Shown: positions 17,438 through 27,031 of the stretch, in pieces
Layout of the letters: every line of letters starts with the position of its first letter
Numbering within the stretch: the stretch's first letter is position 1
Assembly (NCBI RefSeq): GCF_035998675.1
Contig: NZ_DASYHI010000023.1
Span: 62,001-126,000, forward strand
DNA length: 64,000 nucleotides
DNA from: Telluribacter sp035998675
Lineage (GTDB): Bacteria; Bacteroidota; Bacteroidia; Cytophagales; Spirosomataceae
Direction: 5' to 3'
Notes under the pieces: generated by a model
The model's database searches: none
Seen by the model: the letters and a program-made list of their open reading frames with translations, nothing else
Told to the model about the DNA's origin: nothing
Position numbers and translations under genes: made by a program

Positions 17438-18778
17438 TCAGCTTACATCTTTGGATTTAATCATATAGGTGGCAATACCAGCCACGATGGCAGGAATGGC
17501 AAAGATCAGGAAGTTGATGGTCGTGGAAACGTTCATTCCAATTAGTAATCCGCCCAGCAACGGGCCCACCAACGCCCCGATACGCCCCGCCCCAATTGCC
17601 CAACCAATGCCAGTGGTACGTACTTCGGTAGGGTATATACGAGCAGCTACCGAGTAAAGGCCCACGAAGCCTCCCTGGATGGCAAATCCAATTAAACCAA
17701 ACAGTACCAGTACCAGAATAGAGCCCGAAAATGCACTAAATGTAAACATGAGCAGCGCGGTCATGATCAGGAAAGTACCTATTACCTTCCGTAGGCCAAA
17801 CCGGCCGGATAGGTAACCCTGCGTGAGTATACCGGCAAAGGAACCCAGGTTGAATACGGTACCGGCGTAAATAGCCAATTCAAGGCTCAGGCCGGTGTTG
17901 GCGGCCAGCTTGGGAATCCAGCTGGTAAGGAAGTAAAGTGTAACGAACGACATAAAAAAGGCGACCCACAAACCAATGGTTGCTCCTTTCCGGCCATCAG
18001 TAAACAGGGAATTAAAGGACGATACCTTCACAGCCTCCTTTTTGACATCAGGCATGTGGGTAAGCGGATCCAGACCCATTTTGCTGAGGATCCGGTTTGA
18101 CTTCACCAACGCATTTTTGGGTTGGGTTTTGTAAAGAAAATCCAGGGACTCAGCCAGCAGAAAGTAAATAAGAGGAATAGTGATGGCCGTGGCAACACCA
18201 GCTACCTGGTACATGGTTCGCCAGCCGTAGGTAGGAATAACCGAGGCGGCCACCAGGCCGGACAGGAACGCGCCCAAGGGATAGCCACTGATAACCAGAC
18301 TGACCCAAAAGTCTTTGGTTTTGTTGGGCGTATACTCCGAAGTAAGCGCAGGCGTGCTGGCCAGCATGGAACCGATACCCAGTCCGCTGATAAAACGGAA
18401 GATAACCAGGTGCACGATTGAATTGGCGTAGGCGGTGGCGAAAATACTGCCTGCCATAAGAATGGCGCTCAGTAAAATCATGGGCTTACGTCCAATAATA
18501 TCCGTTTTTGGCGCCAGGAACATGGCCCCGGCGGTCATGCCTAATAATCCGGCACTGAATACCAAACCCAGCGTTTCGGAACTGATGGTCCATTCGGCGG
18601 CAATGGAGGGGGCGGTATAGGAAATAATCAATACATCCATTCCATCCAGCATATTCATCAGAAAACAGATAAATATGGTGGTATACTGGAGCCAGCTGAG
18701 GTTTCTGGTATCAATTACCGATTTCAGATCCACGTAGGAGTGGGAGGAGTTAGACGTTTTGTAGGTCTGCTGCGTCAT
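17438..18778 (-). CDS. MFS transporter, aromatic acid:H+ symporter (AAHS)-type
   Basis: The 446-residue major facilitator has 12 expected membrane segments. The N-terminal VIDTRNLSWLQ, FLMNMLDGMDVLIISYTAP and GRKPMILLSAIL resemble the AAHS subfamily (4-hydroxybenzoate/benzoate carriers such as PcaK). The aspartates in the first helix (LDGMD) and the loop 2-3 DIIGRK motif are conserved features of proton-coupled uptake. The substrate is therefore likely a small aromatic or related carboxylate, not certain. No aromatic catabolism genes lie nearby. It stands alone, with a 443-base upstream gap. Confidence 0.85.
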   Translation of the reverse strand: MTQQTYKTSNSSHSYVDLKSVIDTRNLSWLQYTTIFICFLMNMLDGMDVLIISYTAPSIAAEWTISSETLGLVFSAGLLGMTAGAMFLAPKTDIIGRKPMILLSAILMAGSIFATAYANSIVHLVIFRFISGLGIGSMLASTPALTSEYTPNKTKDFWVSLVISGYPLGAFLSGLVAASVIPTYGWRTMYQVAGVATAITIPLIYFLLAESLDFLYKTQPKNALVKSNRILSKMGLDPLTHMPDVKKEAVKVSSFNSLFTDGRKGATIGLWVAFFMSFVTLYFLTSWIPKLAANTGLSLELAIYAGTVFNLGSFAGILTQGYLSGRFGLRKVIGTFLIMTALLMFTFSAFSGSILVLVLFGLIGFAIQGGFVGLYSVAARIYPTEVRTTGIGWAIGAGRIGALVGPLLGGLLIGMNVSTTINFLIFAIPAIVAGIATYMIKSKDVS

Positions 18779-19221
18779 TTTAAAGTTTTTCTAGTCTTAC
18801 TGTGTATAAGAGAAGGCCACCGTTTCCCAAGTATACTGTTCTTCCCGCTTTTGCGGGTTGTGTACAACCTAAGGCGGGTAGGAAATAAGCGGCTATTCTT
18901 TCTGTACGGACGACAAAATAGGGCTTCTACCTCTAATCTCGGCCACTTTTTTTCAATTGTTATCTGGGGGCAGCCTTTTATTCCAGAAAATGGCAACGAT
19001 CTCTGATTGGGCCAGTGCCAACGGGTTGAACGGTTAGTAAAAGTTTAGGTCACCGGTTTTCAGTAAACTACCAGATGTTCCCTCCTAAACCCAGGTTTTC
19101 AAGGGCATTTCCCGGACGGCCTCGTCCATCTGTTTGCGAAGTTTCCGTTAGATGGTCATAATGTTTTTTTCGATTGAAGATACCCTCATGTTGGGCCGAA
19201 CGGAAAGGTGCCCAAATAAAT
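18779..19221. other. Intergenic region (443 bases)
   Basis: Short open frames here overlap on both strands and look like chance. The part next to 18778 should hold the MFS promoter. No repeats or RNA genes were seen. Confidence 0.5.
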
Positions 19222-20259
19222 TTACCTGTTCATTACGCAACGGAAGCCGAGGTTATTACTACCGCTGCTAACTTCGCCTTTTCCCCGGCTGCCCGCTTTA
19301 TAACGCACGCAGTACTGGTCGCTGCAAAGAAAGGAACCTCCCCGCTGGACATATTTGACGGTTCCGGGCTCGTCCGGGTCGTGGCTGCTGGAGGGACCCC
19401 TGGGATTTTCTTTGGCAGAATTGGCGTAATAATCGGGGCGGTAGAGGTCGCTGCACCATTCCCATACGTTGCCATCCATGTCGAACAGCCCGTACCCATT
19501 GGCCGGGAATGACTTTACCGGAGCCGCTCCGGCGAATCCGTCTTCCTGGGTATTGCTATCGGGGAAGTTGCCCTGGTATATGTTGGCGACCCATTTGCCC
19601 TGTGGCTTTAATTCTTCACCCCAGTAGTAAGTACTATTTTTCTGTCCACCCAGCGCGGCATACTCCCATTCTGCTTCGGTAGGTAGTCGCTTGCCGGCCC
19701 ATTTGGCGTAGGCCACCGCATCTTCAAAGCTGACGTGTACTACCGGAAGATTTTCCCGGCCTATGATACTACTTCCGGTACCTTCGGGTTGCCGCCAACT
19801 GGCACCTGGTGCATAGGTCCACCATTGCAGCGGATTATCCAGCGATACCCTTTGAGCCGTTGGCGTAAATACCGCAGAACCGGGTACCAGCTTATCCGCC
19901 GGGACACCCGGGAAATCGGCCGGATTAAGCGGTCTTTCGGCCACCGTTATATAGTTGGTAGCTTCAACAAACTTAGCGAATTCGGCGTTGGTCACTTCGT
20001 GGGGGTCCATCCAAAAGCCAGCTACTTTTACTTCGTGTACCGGACGTGAATCCGGAAATTCGTCATTGCCCATCAGGAAGGTACCTCCTTCTATCCAGAC
20101 CATGTTGCTCGTATCGCCCTTAGCCGTGGGAGTTTCTTCCACGGCCAGATTTGTACTGTCTCCTTTTTTCTCCTGCCCGGTACCACAACCCAAACAAACC
20201 AGGATTGTCAGGGTGCCAAACAGGGTACTTTTTAATGTTGTATTATTATTGCAATTCAT
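19222..20259 (-). CDS. Formylglycine-generating-enzyme (SUMF1/EgtB-fold) lipoprotein
   Basis: The chosen start, ATG 20259, gives 345 residues beginning with a lipoprotein signal (LFGTLTILVCLGCG), so the protein is probably membrane-anchored on the periplasmic or outer face. The FGE-sulfatase domain covers the rest: MVWIEGGTFLMGNDEFP, WMDPHEVTNAEFAKFV, RLPTEAEWEYAA and NVWEWCSDLY. The C-terminal active-site motif RGGSFLCSDQYCVRY keeps both copper-ligand cysteines (Cys312 and Cys317 from the chosen start) and the nearby Ser of true FGEs, then NLGFRC. It therefore may oxidise a Cys to formylglycine in sulfatases. No sulfatase lies in the window, and many SUMF1-fold proteins have other roles. The upstream 11 codons of the frame lack signal character. 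Confidence 0.87.
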   Translation of the reverse strand: MNCNNNTTLKSTLFGTLTILVCLGCGTGQEKKGDSTNLAVEETPTAKGDTSNMVWIEGGTFLMGNDEFPDSRPVHEVKVAGFWMDPHEVTNAEFAKFVEATNYITVAERPLNPADFPGVPADKLVPGSAVFTPTAQRVSLDNPLQWWTYAPGASWRQPEGTGSSIIGRENLPVVHVSFEDAVAYAKWAGKRLPTEAEWEYAALGGQKNSTYYWGEELKPQGKWVANIYQGNFPDSNTQEDGFAGAAPVKSFPANGYGLFDMDGNVWEWCSDLYRPDYYANSAKENPRGPSSSHDPDEPGTVKYVQRGGSFLCSDQYCVRYKAGSRGKGEVSSGSNNLGFRCVMNR

Positions 20260-20372
20260 ACAGTTGACTTCTTTCAGTAAAGGATATACCAATCAAAAAC
20301 AAATGTGATTGGATTCTACCCTTACATCAAACACCGATTTTACTAAAAAAAGTATGATTATTCAGTCAATAA

Positions 20373-23300
20373 TCATTTCGGTAGTTCAACCTGCTTTACG
20401 GTTCTTAAATATGCCACTAACTCAGAAACTTCCTTGTCCGATAAAGCATCCAGTAGTCCCGAAGGCATCATGGAAGCCGGGGTCGCTTCCCGGGTCTGAA
20501 TGGAGGATTTATTAAGTACTACCGCTTCCTGCCCTACGATTCGTAAGGTTAGCTGCCGGTCCGTTTCCTTTGATACATTCCCTACGTAGGTACGGCCATC
20601 GCGGGTGGTTACTACCACCATTTTGTAATCATCCTGTATTTCACCACTGGGGTCGAGGATATTCCCCAGCAAATAGTCCAGGTTGGAGCGATTGGAGCCC
20701 GTGAGGTCAGGTCCCAGGGTTCCGCCTTCCCCGTACAGGGTATGACAGGGAGCACAGGTACGCTGAAAAACCAGTCTGCCCTGGTTTGGACTGGCAGCGG
20801 AAATAGCTTTATCGTTAAGCAGGGTACGGTACTTCTTATACGCTTTTTCGTCAAATGCTACGTGGTCAATTGGGCCCCACACCTCCACAAAGCCACTCCC
20901 CACCACCCGGCGCAGCTGTCGGGCGGTGTAGGTCGGTATATCTTTTTTGGGGATGATACCTTTTGATATAGCCTGGGTTAGCAACCAACCGGACCTGGAA
21001 CGGGAAGCTAGCGTCTGGATGGCTTCCGATTTCTCAGCCAGTGCCAACGAGGCGTAGCGGTCTATTAATCCTTTGGCCAGGGGTTCACTGTCGAATCCGG
21101 CCATGGCCCGGATGGCTTCCAGCCGAAGGCTGGAATCATCCAGCAGGGCAGGAAGTACCTTTACCAGTTCCGGGCGCTGTTGTTGCGCCAGGGCCTGAAT
21201 GGCCCTGCGACGTTGATCGGCGGATAGTTTCTCATTTTTCAGAGTAGCCAGATTATTCTGGGCAGCTTCGGTATCCCCAAACTGACGGGATATTCCTTGG
21301 ACCAGTTCAGCGGTCGTTTTGCCCTGTTTTTCCAATTGCTCCCTGACCTTATTCCAATTGGCGGGGGTTTTAAAATCATTTCTCCCCTCCAATCCGTCCC
21401 GCATTCCTTCCAGCAGACTGGTCAGGGCTACTGGCAGACTGGTGAGGGAAGCTACCAGTGGGTCAATGGCATCGGCGTCGACGCAGCGCCTGGCGGTAAA
21501 CTGGGCCACCATTGGAATCTGGCTTTGGCTTACCAGGGCCAGTGCCCGGGCGGGATTTTCCTTCACGATTTGCTCCATACCATACCAGATCATTTTGGGC
21601 AGGTTGTGATCCTGCGCGTCTTCCGGATGCGTCAGCAGAGCCGCTATTAAGGCCCATCTTTTAGCGGGTTCAATACGCTGTAAGGCCGACGCCAGATACA
21701 ACCGCACCACGGCAGATTTATCGGACCGGGCCATCAGGTTGAATTTTTCCAGTGCCTCGGCCGTTGGCTTTTTATCTTCACACAGAAACTGAATGGCCCA
21801 GGAGCGGACGTATTCATCCTTGTCATTCAGGGCTTCCAGCAGGGCCTTTCCGTCCAGACCTTTTGTTACGTTCAGTGTCCAGAAAGCACGCAAACGATAA
21901 TCTGCCGGGGAATCACCCTGGTATAGTTTACGAAGGCTGGCGTGGGTACCTTTAGCTAATGAATTTTTCCAGGCGCGGTTTTGTAAAATAATTCTGGCCC
22001 GGCGGGCGTGCCATTCGCTGGGGGAAGTTTGTAAATCAACCAGCTGGGCGTCGGTCATGGCGTTTAGGTCCGTGTATCGTCCTTTCCAGTTCTGCGCCTG
22101 GGAAACCTTGGGCATTATCCTGAAAATCCGTCCCGTTTCTGAATTAAGTACATCCGAGCCGCAGATATCGGCATCGTGCCAGTCCAGTACGTAAAGACCC
22201 CCTTCGGGACCTACCTCCATACTAAATCCAACCCACTGGGCATTGTTCGCCATCATAAAATCATCACTGTGCTTTCCGCTGTATCCTGAACCCCTGGGTT
22301 GAAGTACATCCGATAGCACGCCATGCTCATGGATATTAGCCATAAACAGCTTACCCCGTTCCGCCTCGGGAAAGGCATCGGAAAGGTACACCCGGGCTCC
22401 CCCGTGGGCCGAACGGTGGCTGTGGTCGGCAATGGTTTTTATATCTTCGTATACATACGGATTAAAGTGCTGCCCGCCCTGCCGGTGGTAAATCCCCCCG
22501 GGTATTACGTGCCAAAGGTGCGGAATAACGCAGGCAGTCATCAGGAGCTGCCCTTTCGCGTTGTAATCAATTCCCCACGGATTACTGAATCCATGGGCAA
22601 CTACTTCAAAAATATCCCTGGTTGGGTGGTACCTCCATACGCCTCCGTTAATATCTACCCCGTCGCCCTCCAGTATATCTTCCGGAAAGGCATCCCTGTG
22701 TTTGTAGAGTTTACCTTTTCCTTTGGGCTTACCTACTTTGGAAGGAGTGGCGAAGCCCTGCAGGCCATACAACCAACCGTCGGGGCCCCAATGGAAACTA
22801 TTCAACGTTTCGTGCCGGTCACGAATACCCCAACCCGTAAGTCGTACCTCAATCGCGTCCAAATCCGCTTTATCGTCCTTATTTTTATCGGGTACAAAGA
22901 GCAAATTGGGCGGCGCACCCACAAACACCCCGTCGAAACCTACCGCCAGGGCTGCAGGAAAGGCGATACCTTCCAGAAACACTTTCCGGCTATCGGCCGT
23001 ACCATCGCCATTGGTATCTTCCAAAATCAGGATTCGGCTGTCGCCCGCGTTAGAAAAACCTTTACCCCTCGATTCATAATCTTTGTTTTCGGCAATCCAG
23101 AGCCGGCCGCGGTCATCCCAGCAAAAGGCCATCGGTTGGGTCATCATGGGTTCGGAGGCCCATACGTTGACCTGGTACCCATCCTTGACGGTCATGGCGG
23201 CTACGGCCTCCTGCGCGTTCAGAAATTTGGCTTCCCGGCCCTCCTTTTGGGCTATGGCCCACAAAGCTGCGGTATTATAGGTACCCTTGTTTCCAATGAA

Positions 23301-24209
23301 TTCTCCAAAAATGCCGGTAAGTTCCACGTCATTGAGCACCCCGGTATATACCACCAGCTGATGCTTAATCACTTCGGTTTCTCCTTTTTTAATGTGCCAG
23401 TCGCCTTTTCTGGCGCGGGCCGGACCGGCTCCCAGCTGACCGTCAACCCGCCAGGTCTGGGGGTACCCTTTGTTTTCAGGATGGTCAAAAATGGCAATAT
23501 GCGCCAGGTCATCGCGGCCTTCTACCTGCATGGCAATGTCTACCCACATGGCAGGCTGCCCTTCGGCTTTTTCATTGCGCTGGCGGGCGGCATTGACTAC
23601 TTCACCTTTGATACCGGCTTTCCAGGGCATCCGTACAAACAGCCCGCCGTAGTCATATTTGCCAATGGTCACATCCGTTTTAGCTTCTCCATTCCATTCC
23701 AGGTCCAGTAAATATCTGCCATCTTTCTGTCGCATGGACCAGGTCTGGGTTTCGGTAAGGACGGCCTGCCCGGTGGAATCGAGAAGGTTATAAACGGTTT
23801 GCCATTTTACTTCGCTGCCTTTTGTTTCCAGTACTTTGGCGGATACCCTTTGCCAGTAATCTCCTTCGGGATGATGAAAATAATCGCGTCCGTTTACCCG
23901 GGTATACCCCCAGTATATGCCGGTTTGGTGCTTATGGTGACCGGGGCTATATTCAGTTAAGGTACCTTTACCGTCGGGGGCCACCAGGGGGTGCAGGTAG
24001 GGCCGGAAATTTGCCTTGGCGTGTTGGGTCAGGATGGGGGATGTTTCCCCCTTTCTGAAAATGCTGATAGTTTCTTCTGCTTCGTTTTGTACTATCCGAA
24101 GTTCTACCTCATCGACAGGTACCGGCTGGGTTATGGCCGTAGGATCCAGGAAAAGAAAGCTCAGGTTCATTAATAACAGGAGCAGTAGAAGCGGGGCTGA
24201 TTTGAGCAT
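20373..24209 (-). CDS. DUF6807 - PVC-type dehydrogenase - cytochrome c fusion, secreted
   Basis: The 1278-residue protein has an N-terminal signal peptide (LLLLLLLMNLSFLF). Residues about 30-335 match DUF6807/PmoA-like proteins (SPGHHKHQTGIYWGY, IGKYDYGGLFVRMPW). About 345-720 form the beta-propeller of PVC-type membrane-bound dehydrogenases (PMAFCWDDRGRLWIAENKDY, LNSFHWGPDGWLYGLQGF). About 730-1080 are helical HEAT-like repeats. The C-terminal heme domain carries one CxxCH motif (Cys1152, Cys1155, His1156 in TCAPCHTLYGEGG) and PDLTGSNRSNLDYLL. It is probably a periplasmic sugar or polyol oxidising protein passing electrons through the heme; the substrate is unknown. Usually DUF6807 and the dehydrogenase occur as separate proteins. 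It ends 113 bases before the FGE lipoprotein start, on the same strand. Confidence 0.88.
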   Translation of the reverse strand: MLKSAPLLLLLLLMNLSFLFLDPTAITQPVPVDEVELRIVQNEAEETISIFRKGETSPILTQHAKANFRPYLHPLVAPDGKGTLTEYSPGHHKHQTGIYWGYTRVNGRDYFHHPEGDYWQRVSAKVLETKGSEVKWQTVYNLLDSTGQAVLTETQTWSMRQKDGRYLLDLEWNGEAKTDVTIGKYDYGGLFVRMPWKAGIKGEVVNAARQRNEKAEGQPAMWVDIAMQVEGRDDLAHIAIFDHPENKGYPQTWRVDGQLGAGPARARKGDWHIKKGETEVIKHQLVVYTGVLNDVELTGIFGEFIGNKGTYNTAALWAIAQKEGREAKFLNAQEAVAAMTVKDGYQVNVWASEPMMTQPMAFCWDDRGRLWIAENKDYESRGKGFSNAGDSRILILEDTNGDGTADSRKVFLEGIAFPAALAVGFDGVFVGAPPNLLFVPDKNKDDKADLDAIEVRLTGWGIRDRHETLNSFHWGPDGWLYGLQGFATPSKVGKPKGKGKLYKHRDAFPEDILEGDGVDINGGVWRYHPTRDIFEVVAHGFSNPWGIDYNAKGQLLMTACVIPHLWHVIPGGIYHRQGGQHFNPYVYEDIKTIADHSHRSAHGGARVYLSDAFPEAERGKLFMANIHEHGVLSDVLQPRGSGYSGKHSDDFMMANNAQWVGFSMEVGPEGGLYVLDWHDADICGSDVLNSETGRIFRIMPKVSQAQNWKGRYTDLNAMTDAQLVDLQTSPSEWHARRARIILQNRAWKNSLAKGTHASLRKLYQGDSPADYRLRAFWTLNVTKGLDGKALLEALNDKDEYVRSWAIQFLCEDKKPTAEALEKFNLMARSDKSAVVRLYLASALQRIEPAKRWALIAALLTHPEDAQDHNLPKMIWYGMEQIVKENPARALALVSQSQIPMVAQFTARRCVDADAIDPLVASLTSLPVALTSLLEGMRDGLEGRNDFKTPANWNKVREQLEKQGKTTAELVQGISRQFGDTEAAQNNLATLKNEKLSADQRRRAIQALAQQQRPELVKVLPALLDDSSLRLEAIRAMAGFDSEPLAKGLIDRYASLALAEKSEAIQTLASRSRSGWLLTQAISKGIIPKKDIPTYTARQLRRVVGSGFVEVWGPIDHVAFDEKAYKKYRTLLNDKAISAASPNQGRLVFQRTCAPCHTLYGEGGTLGPDLTGSNRSNLDYLLGNILDPSGEIQDDYKMVVVTTRDGRTYVGNVSKETDRQLTLRIVGQEAVVLNKSSIQTREATPASMMPSGLLDALSDKEVSELVAYLRTVKQVELPK

Positions 24210-24247
24210 AGGAAAATCCTGATTATTTTACAATGTTGTTTAACCTA

Positions 24248-24264
24248 TTGTTAAAGTTCAACAA
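24248..24264. promoter_or_regulatory. Near-palindrome upstream of the fusion dehydrogenase
   Basis: TTGTT-AAAGTTC-AACAA, an almost perfect 17-base dyad, lies about 40 bases upstream of the minus-strand start at 24209. The size and position suit a repressor operator (LacI/GntR type dyads look alike), but no regulator is adjacent. Confidence 0.35.
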
Positions 24265-24490
24265 TAATAAATATAAATAGAGGAAACCTAATCCTGATAT
24301 TTAAATTTTTTCTCCCTTTGGGCTTACCAGATCTTCCGGAGTTCCTGATTTTTCCTAAGAAAATATAGGGAGTACCCGAAGTTGGTAACCTGAGCAACCA
24401 TGTTAAACATTTTTATAAAAGAGCCTAAACTTGGTTTAATACTTTTGTTATGAATTATAGGTTGAATAAATCTTGACAATTAGATTTTCC

Positions 24491-24528
24491 AAGAAAAAAG
24501 AGGATTCTGCTCCACAGCAAAATCCTCT
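24491..24528 (-). terminator. Intrinsic terminator of the outer-membrane receptor gene
   Basis: Arms AGAGGATT (24499-24506) and AATCCTCT (24521-24528), extended by TGCT/AGCA, form a hairpin followed on the minus strand by TTTTTTC. It lies about 35 bases after the stop at 24564. Confidence 0.85.
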
Positions 24529-24563
24529 CTACCTAACATTTTACTTTTAAACTATAGACAAAC

Positions 24564-27029
24564 CTATCCTGCGCGGCGTTTTTCTTCTTCTGCTCCACCC
24601 ATATTCCGACGGGTGGGAGGTACTGTTTCCCGGCCAAACCGATAGGTAAACGATAGGGTACCGACCCGGGAGTCCTGTCGCTGGTTAAATCGCTCCACGT
24701 AGTTATTGTAAGAAGAGGTCGCCCTTACCCGGTTGGTGTAGAAAATATCGGTAACGTTCACGCGCAGAAGCCCCTTTTTATTGAATAAATTTTTCTGAAA
24801 GCCAGCGGTCAATTGTCCCAGGGGCCTTACCGTCAGGAAGCCATAGAGTTCTCGCGACTGGTAAGTGGCGTTCAAATCGGCTGACCAGCCTTTCCCGATG
24901 GTGAAGGTACTGTTACTGCTCAGGGAAAAGGCGGGAAGTCCGGCATTGAGGGAAGTACCTGCCAAATCGCCGACAAATACCCCGTAGTACCCCACCACAT
25001 TATTATACATACGCCACCATTTGGCGGGTTCCACGGGTGCGGTCAGGGTAAGCCCGTAGTAATGCTGGCGGGTCAGGTTTCTGAACGTTGATACCACCAG
25101 CCGATCGCCATCCGGAGCGGGCTGCACCACGCTGATCAGGGGGTGACTGGTATTGGTATAGCTGAAAGAGGCGGTATACTTTTGCAAAAGCGTATAAGCA
25201 GCCTCCATGTTGTAGCTCAACTGGGGAAGCAGAGAAGGGTTACCGGCCCCGTAGGTAGTTGCATCAATGTAGGAGCGGAACGGATTCAACTGGTTGTAAG
25301 ACGGACGGTCAATCCGGCGGCTCATCGACATACTTACTTCGTGCTTTTCAGTGATGGAATGTTTGAAAGAAGCACTCGGAAATAACTGGAAGTAGTGCCG
25401 GTCAAAACCTTCGTCGCCAATGGCCTGAAGGCCGGTGGCGTTGGTTTGCTCACCCCGTAAACCTATTTGTACGGTCGACTTTTTAAACTTCCTGTTCAAA
25501 TTGATATATCCCGCTATTATATTTTCGTCGTAGATAAAATGGTTGGTTTTTCCGGAGTCAATCTGGGAGCGTCCTTCCAGTATATTGACGAACAGTACGT
25601 CATTGTCCGAATGTACCCAACTGAGCTTTGCTCCGGTTTCCAGGCGGGTTTGTTTGGGCAGGGCTTTGGAATAATCAGCCTTAACGGATTTTATGGTAAG
25701 CAGACCCGTTTGATCGCCTTTGAGTACCAGCGGAGAAGGAATACCACCCAAGGTAAAGCGGGTAGTAAGCTCCTGAAGTCGCTCACTGCGGTACTTTGCA
25801 TAGTCGAGGTCGGTGGTTAATTCTCCTCCCTTGCCCATGGTGTGCTTCAGGTTCAGGTTGGCCACCAGGTTGGGGGACTTTATGGACCGCTCGTTTACCG
25901 ATGTATATACCGCTTCCGGTTGTCCGGCTCTGTCAAAGGTACGTGTATCGTTTGTGCCATTTACCAGGATTTCATTCGACAGCCCACTCACGGTAAAGCC
26001 TGCCATGGTAGTTTTTGAAAGGGTATAATCCAGACCTCCCCGGAAAGAATGAGACCGCAGAGGCATTTCCTGGTAGTTGTATTGCTTGCTGCTCCCGGCC
26101 AGCTGGTTGTTTACAAAAAAATCACGCTGGAGGTCCAGCACCGAAAATCCGGAGCGGTTGCTGTAATTGTAGGTACCAAACAGGTTGATTTTCTTTTGCC
26201 GGTTGTTCAGGGATATTCCCGAGGTAAACCGCCCAAACTGCCCCTGACCGTAGCTTAGGTTGGCGCTGCCGTTGGTACCCAGTCGGGTATCTTTTTTGGT
26301 TTTAATCGAAATTATTCCCGCGCTACCGGCTGCCTCGTACCGGGCCGGAGGATTGGTAATTAATTCAATTTTTTCGAGCTGTTCAGCGGGCATGGACCTG
26401 AGCATATTTCCCAGTTCGGTACCGGTCATGGGTATCATTTTTCCGTCCAGTAAAACGAGTACCCCCTGCCGGCCCCGCATACTGATGTTATCGTTCTGGT
26501 CAATCGTTATACCCGGTGAGCGGGCAAGTACTTCCAGGGAGGTTGCCCCCGCAGCCAATGGACTTCCCTCAATATTCACAATTATCCGGTCCGATTCCCG
26601 CTCGAAAAGTTGTTTACGGGTCTGTATGGTCACCTCTTTGAGAGAGGTACTTCCGGCTGGTACCAGCGTAACAGCAGGTACTTTAAGGACGGACAAAGTA
26701 CCTGCCTCAGCGCCAGGCAACACTGTCACTGCTAGCGGAGCTGAAATAAAGCGCTTGTAGCCCACCATAGAAACCTGTACATAATAGTTACCTCCGGATA
26801 CGCCAGCCATTTTAAATTCACCATTTTCATTAGAATAATCGCTCTTCACAACCACGGAATCGGCAGACCTGTGTAGGGTAACCGTGGCAAACTCCACGGC
26901 TGCACCGGCCGGGTCAGCGACCTGGCCGGTTAGGGTTGACAAGCCCTGCGCCTGGGTACTTGCCCCGGGTACTAGGATCAGAACCCAACTAATCAGGTGA
27001 AACAGACAACTCATGTACATATTTTTCAT
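24564..27029 (-). CDS. Outer-membrane beta-barrel receptor (TonB-dependent-receptor-like)
   Basis: The 821-residue protein from ATG 27029 (MKNMYMSCLF) has a signal peptide ending near QAQG. A carboxypeptidase-regulatory-like beta sandwich follows (LTGQVADPAGAAVEFATVTL to VSMVGYKRF). A plug-like domain has SLEVLARSPGITIDQNDNIS, GVLVLLDGKM and IELITNPPARYEAAGSAGII, and a large C-terminal barrel ends in VGTLSFTYRFGRE. This is the OMP_b-brl_3 type of Bacteroidota receptor. No ligand can be inferred. A tail of charged residues (EEEKRRAG) follows the last strand, unusual because the terminal aromatic residue is normally at the end. It is separated by 2 bases from the upstream MarR gene, so they form an operon. 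Confidence 0.87.
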   Translation of the reverse strand: MKNMYMSCLFHLISWVLILVPGASTQAQGLSTLTGQVADPAGAAVEFATVTLHRSADSVVVKSDYSNENGEFKMAGVSGGNYYVQVSMVGYKRFISAPLAVTVLPGAEAGTLSVLKVPAVTLVPAGSTSLKEVTIQTRKQLFERESDRIIVNIEGSPLAAGATSLEVLARSPGITIDQNDNISMRGRQGVLVLLDGKMIPMTGTELGNMLRSMPAEQLEKIELITNPPARYEAAGSAGIISIKTKKDTRLGTNGSANLSYGQGQFGRFTSGISLNNRQKKINLFGTYNYSNRSGFSVLDLQRDFFVNNQLAGSSKQYNYQEMPLRSHSFRGGLDYTLSKTTMAGFTVSGLSNEILVNGTNDTRTFDRAGQPEAVYTSVNERSIKSPNLVANLNLKHTMGKGGELTTDLDYAKYRSERLQELTTRFTLGGIPSPLVLKGDQTGLLTIKSVKADYSKALPKQTRLETGAKLSWVHSDNDVLFVNILEGRSQIDSGKTNHFIYDENIIAGYINLNRKFKKSTVQIGLRGEQTNATGLQAIGDEGFDRHYFQLFPSASFKHSITEKHEVSMSMSRRIDRPSYNQLNPFRSYIDATTYGAGNPSLLPQLSYNMEAAYTLLQKYTASFSYTNTSHPLISVVQPAPDGDRLVVSTFRNLTRQHYYGLTLTAPVEPAKWWRMYNNVVGYYGVFVGDLAGTSLNAGLPAFSLSSNSTFTIGKGWSADLNATYQSRELYGFLTVRPLGQLTAGFQKNLFNKKGLLRVNVTDIFYTNRVRATSSYNNYVERFNQRQDSRVGTLSFTYRFGRETVPPTRRNMGGAEEEKRRAG

Positions 27030-27031
27030 GG

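Noticed and set aside
18740..19006. Overlapping short frames between MFS and FGE genes
   Set aside because: Overlap on both strands, no homology and no start signal.
22323..23711. 462-codon plus-strand open frame
   Set aside because: It lies wholly inside the minus-strand fusion dehydrogenase, whose recognisable domains cover the same bases. The long frame is an antisense by-product of that gene's codon use.
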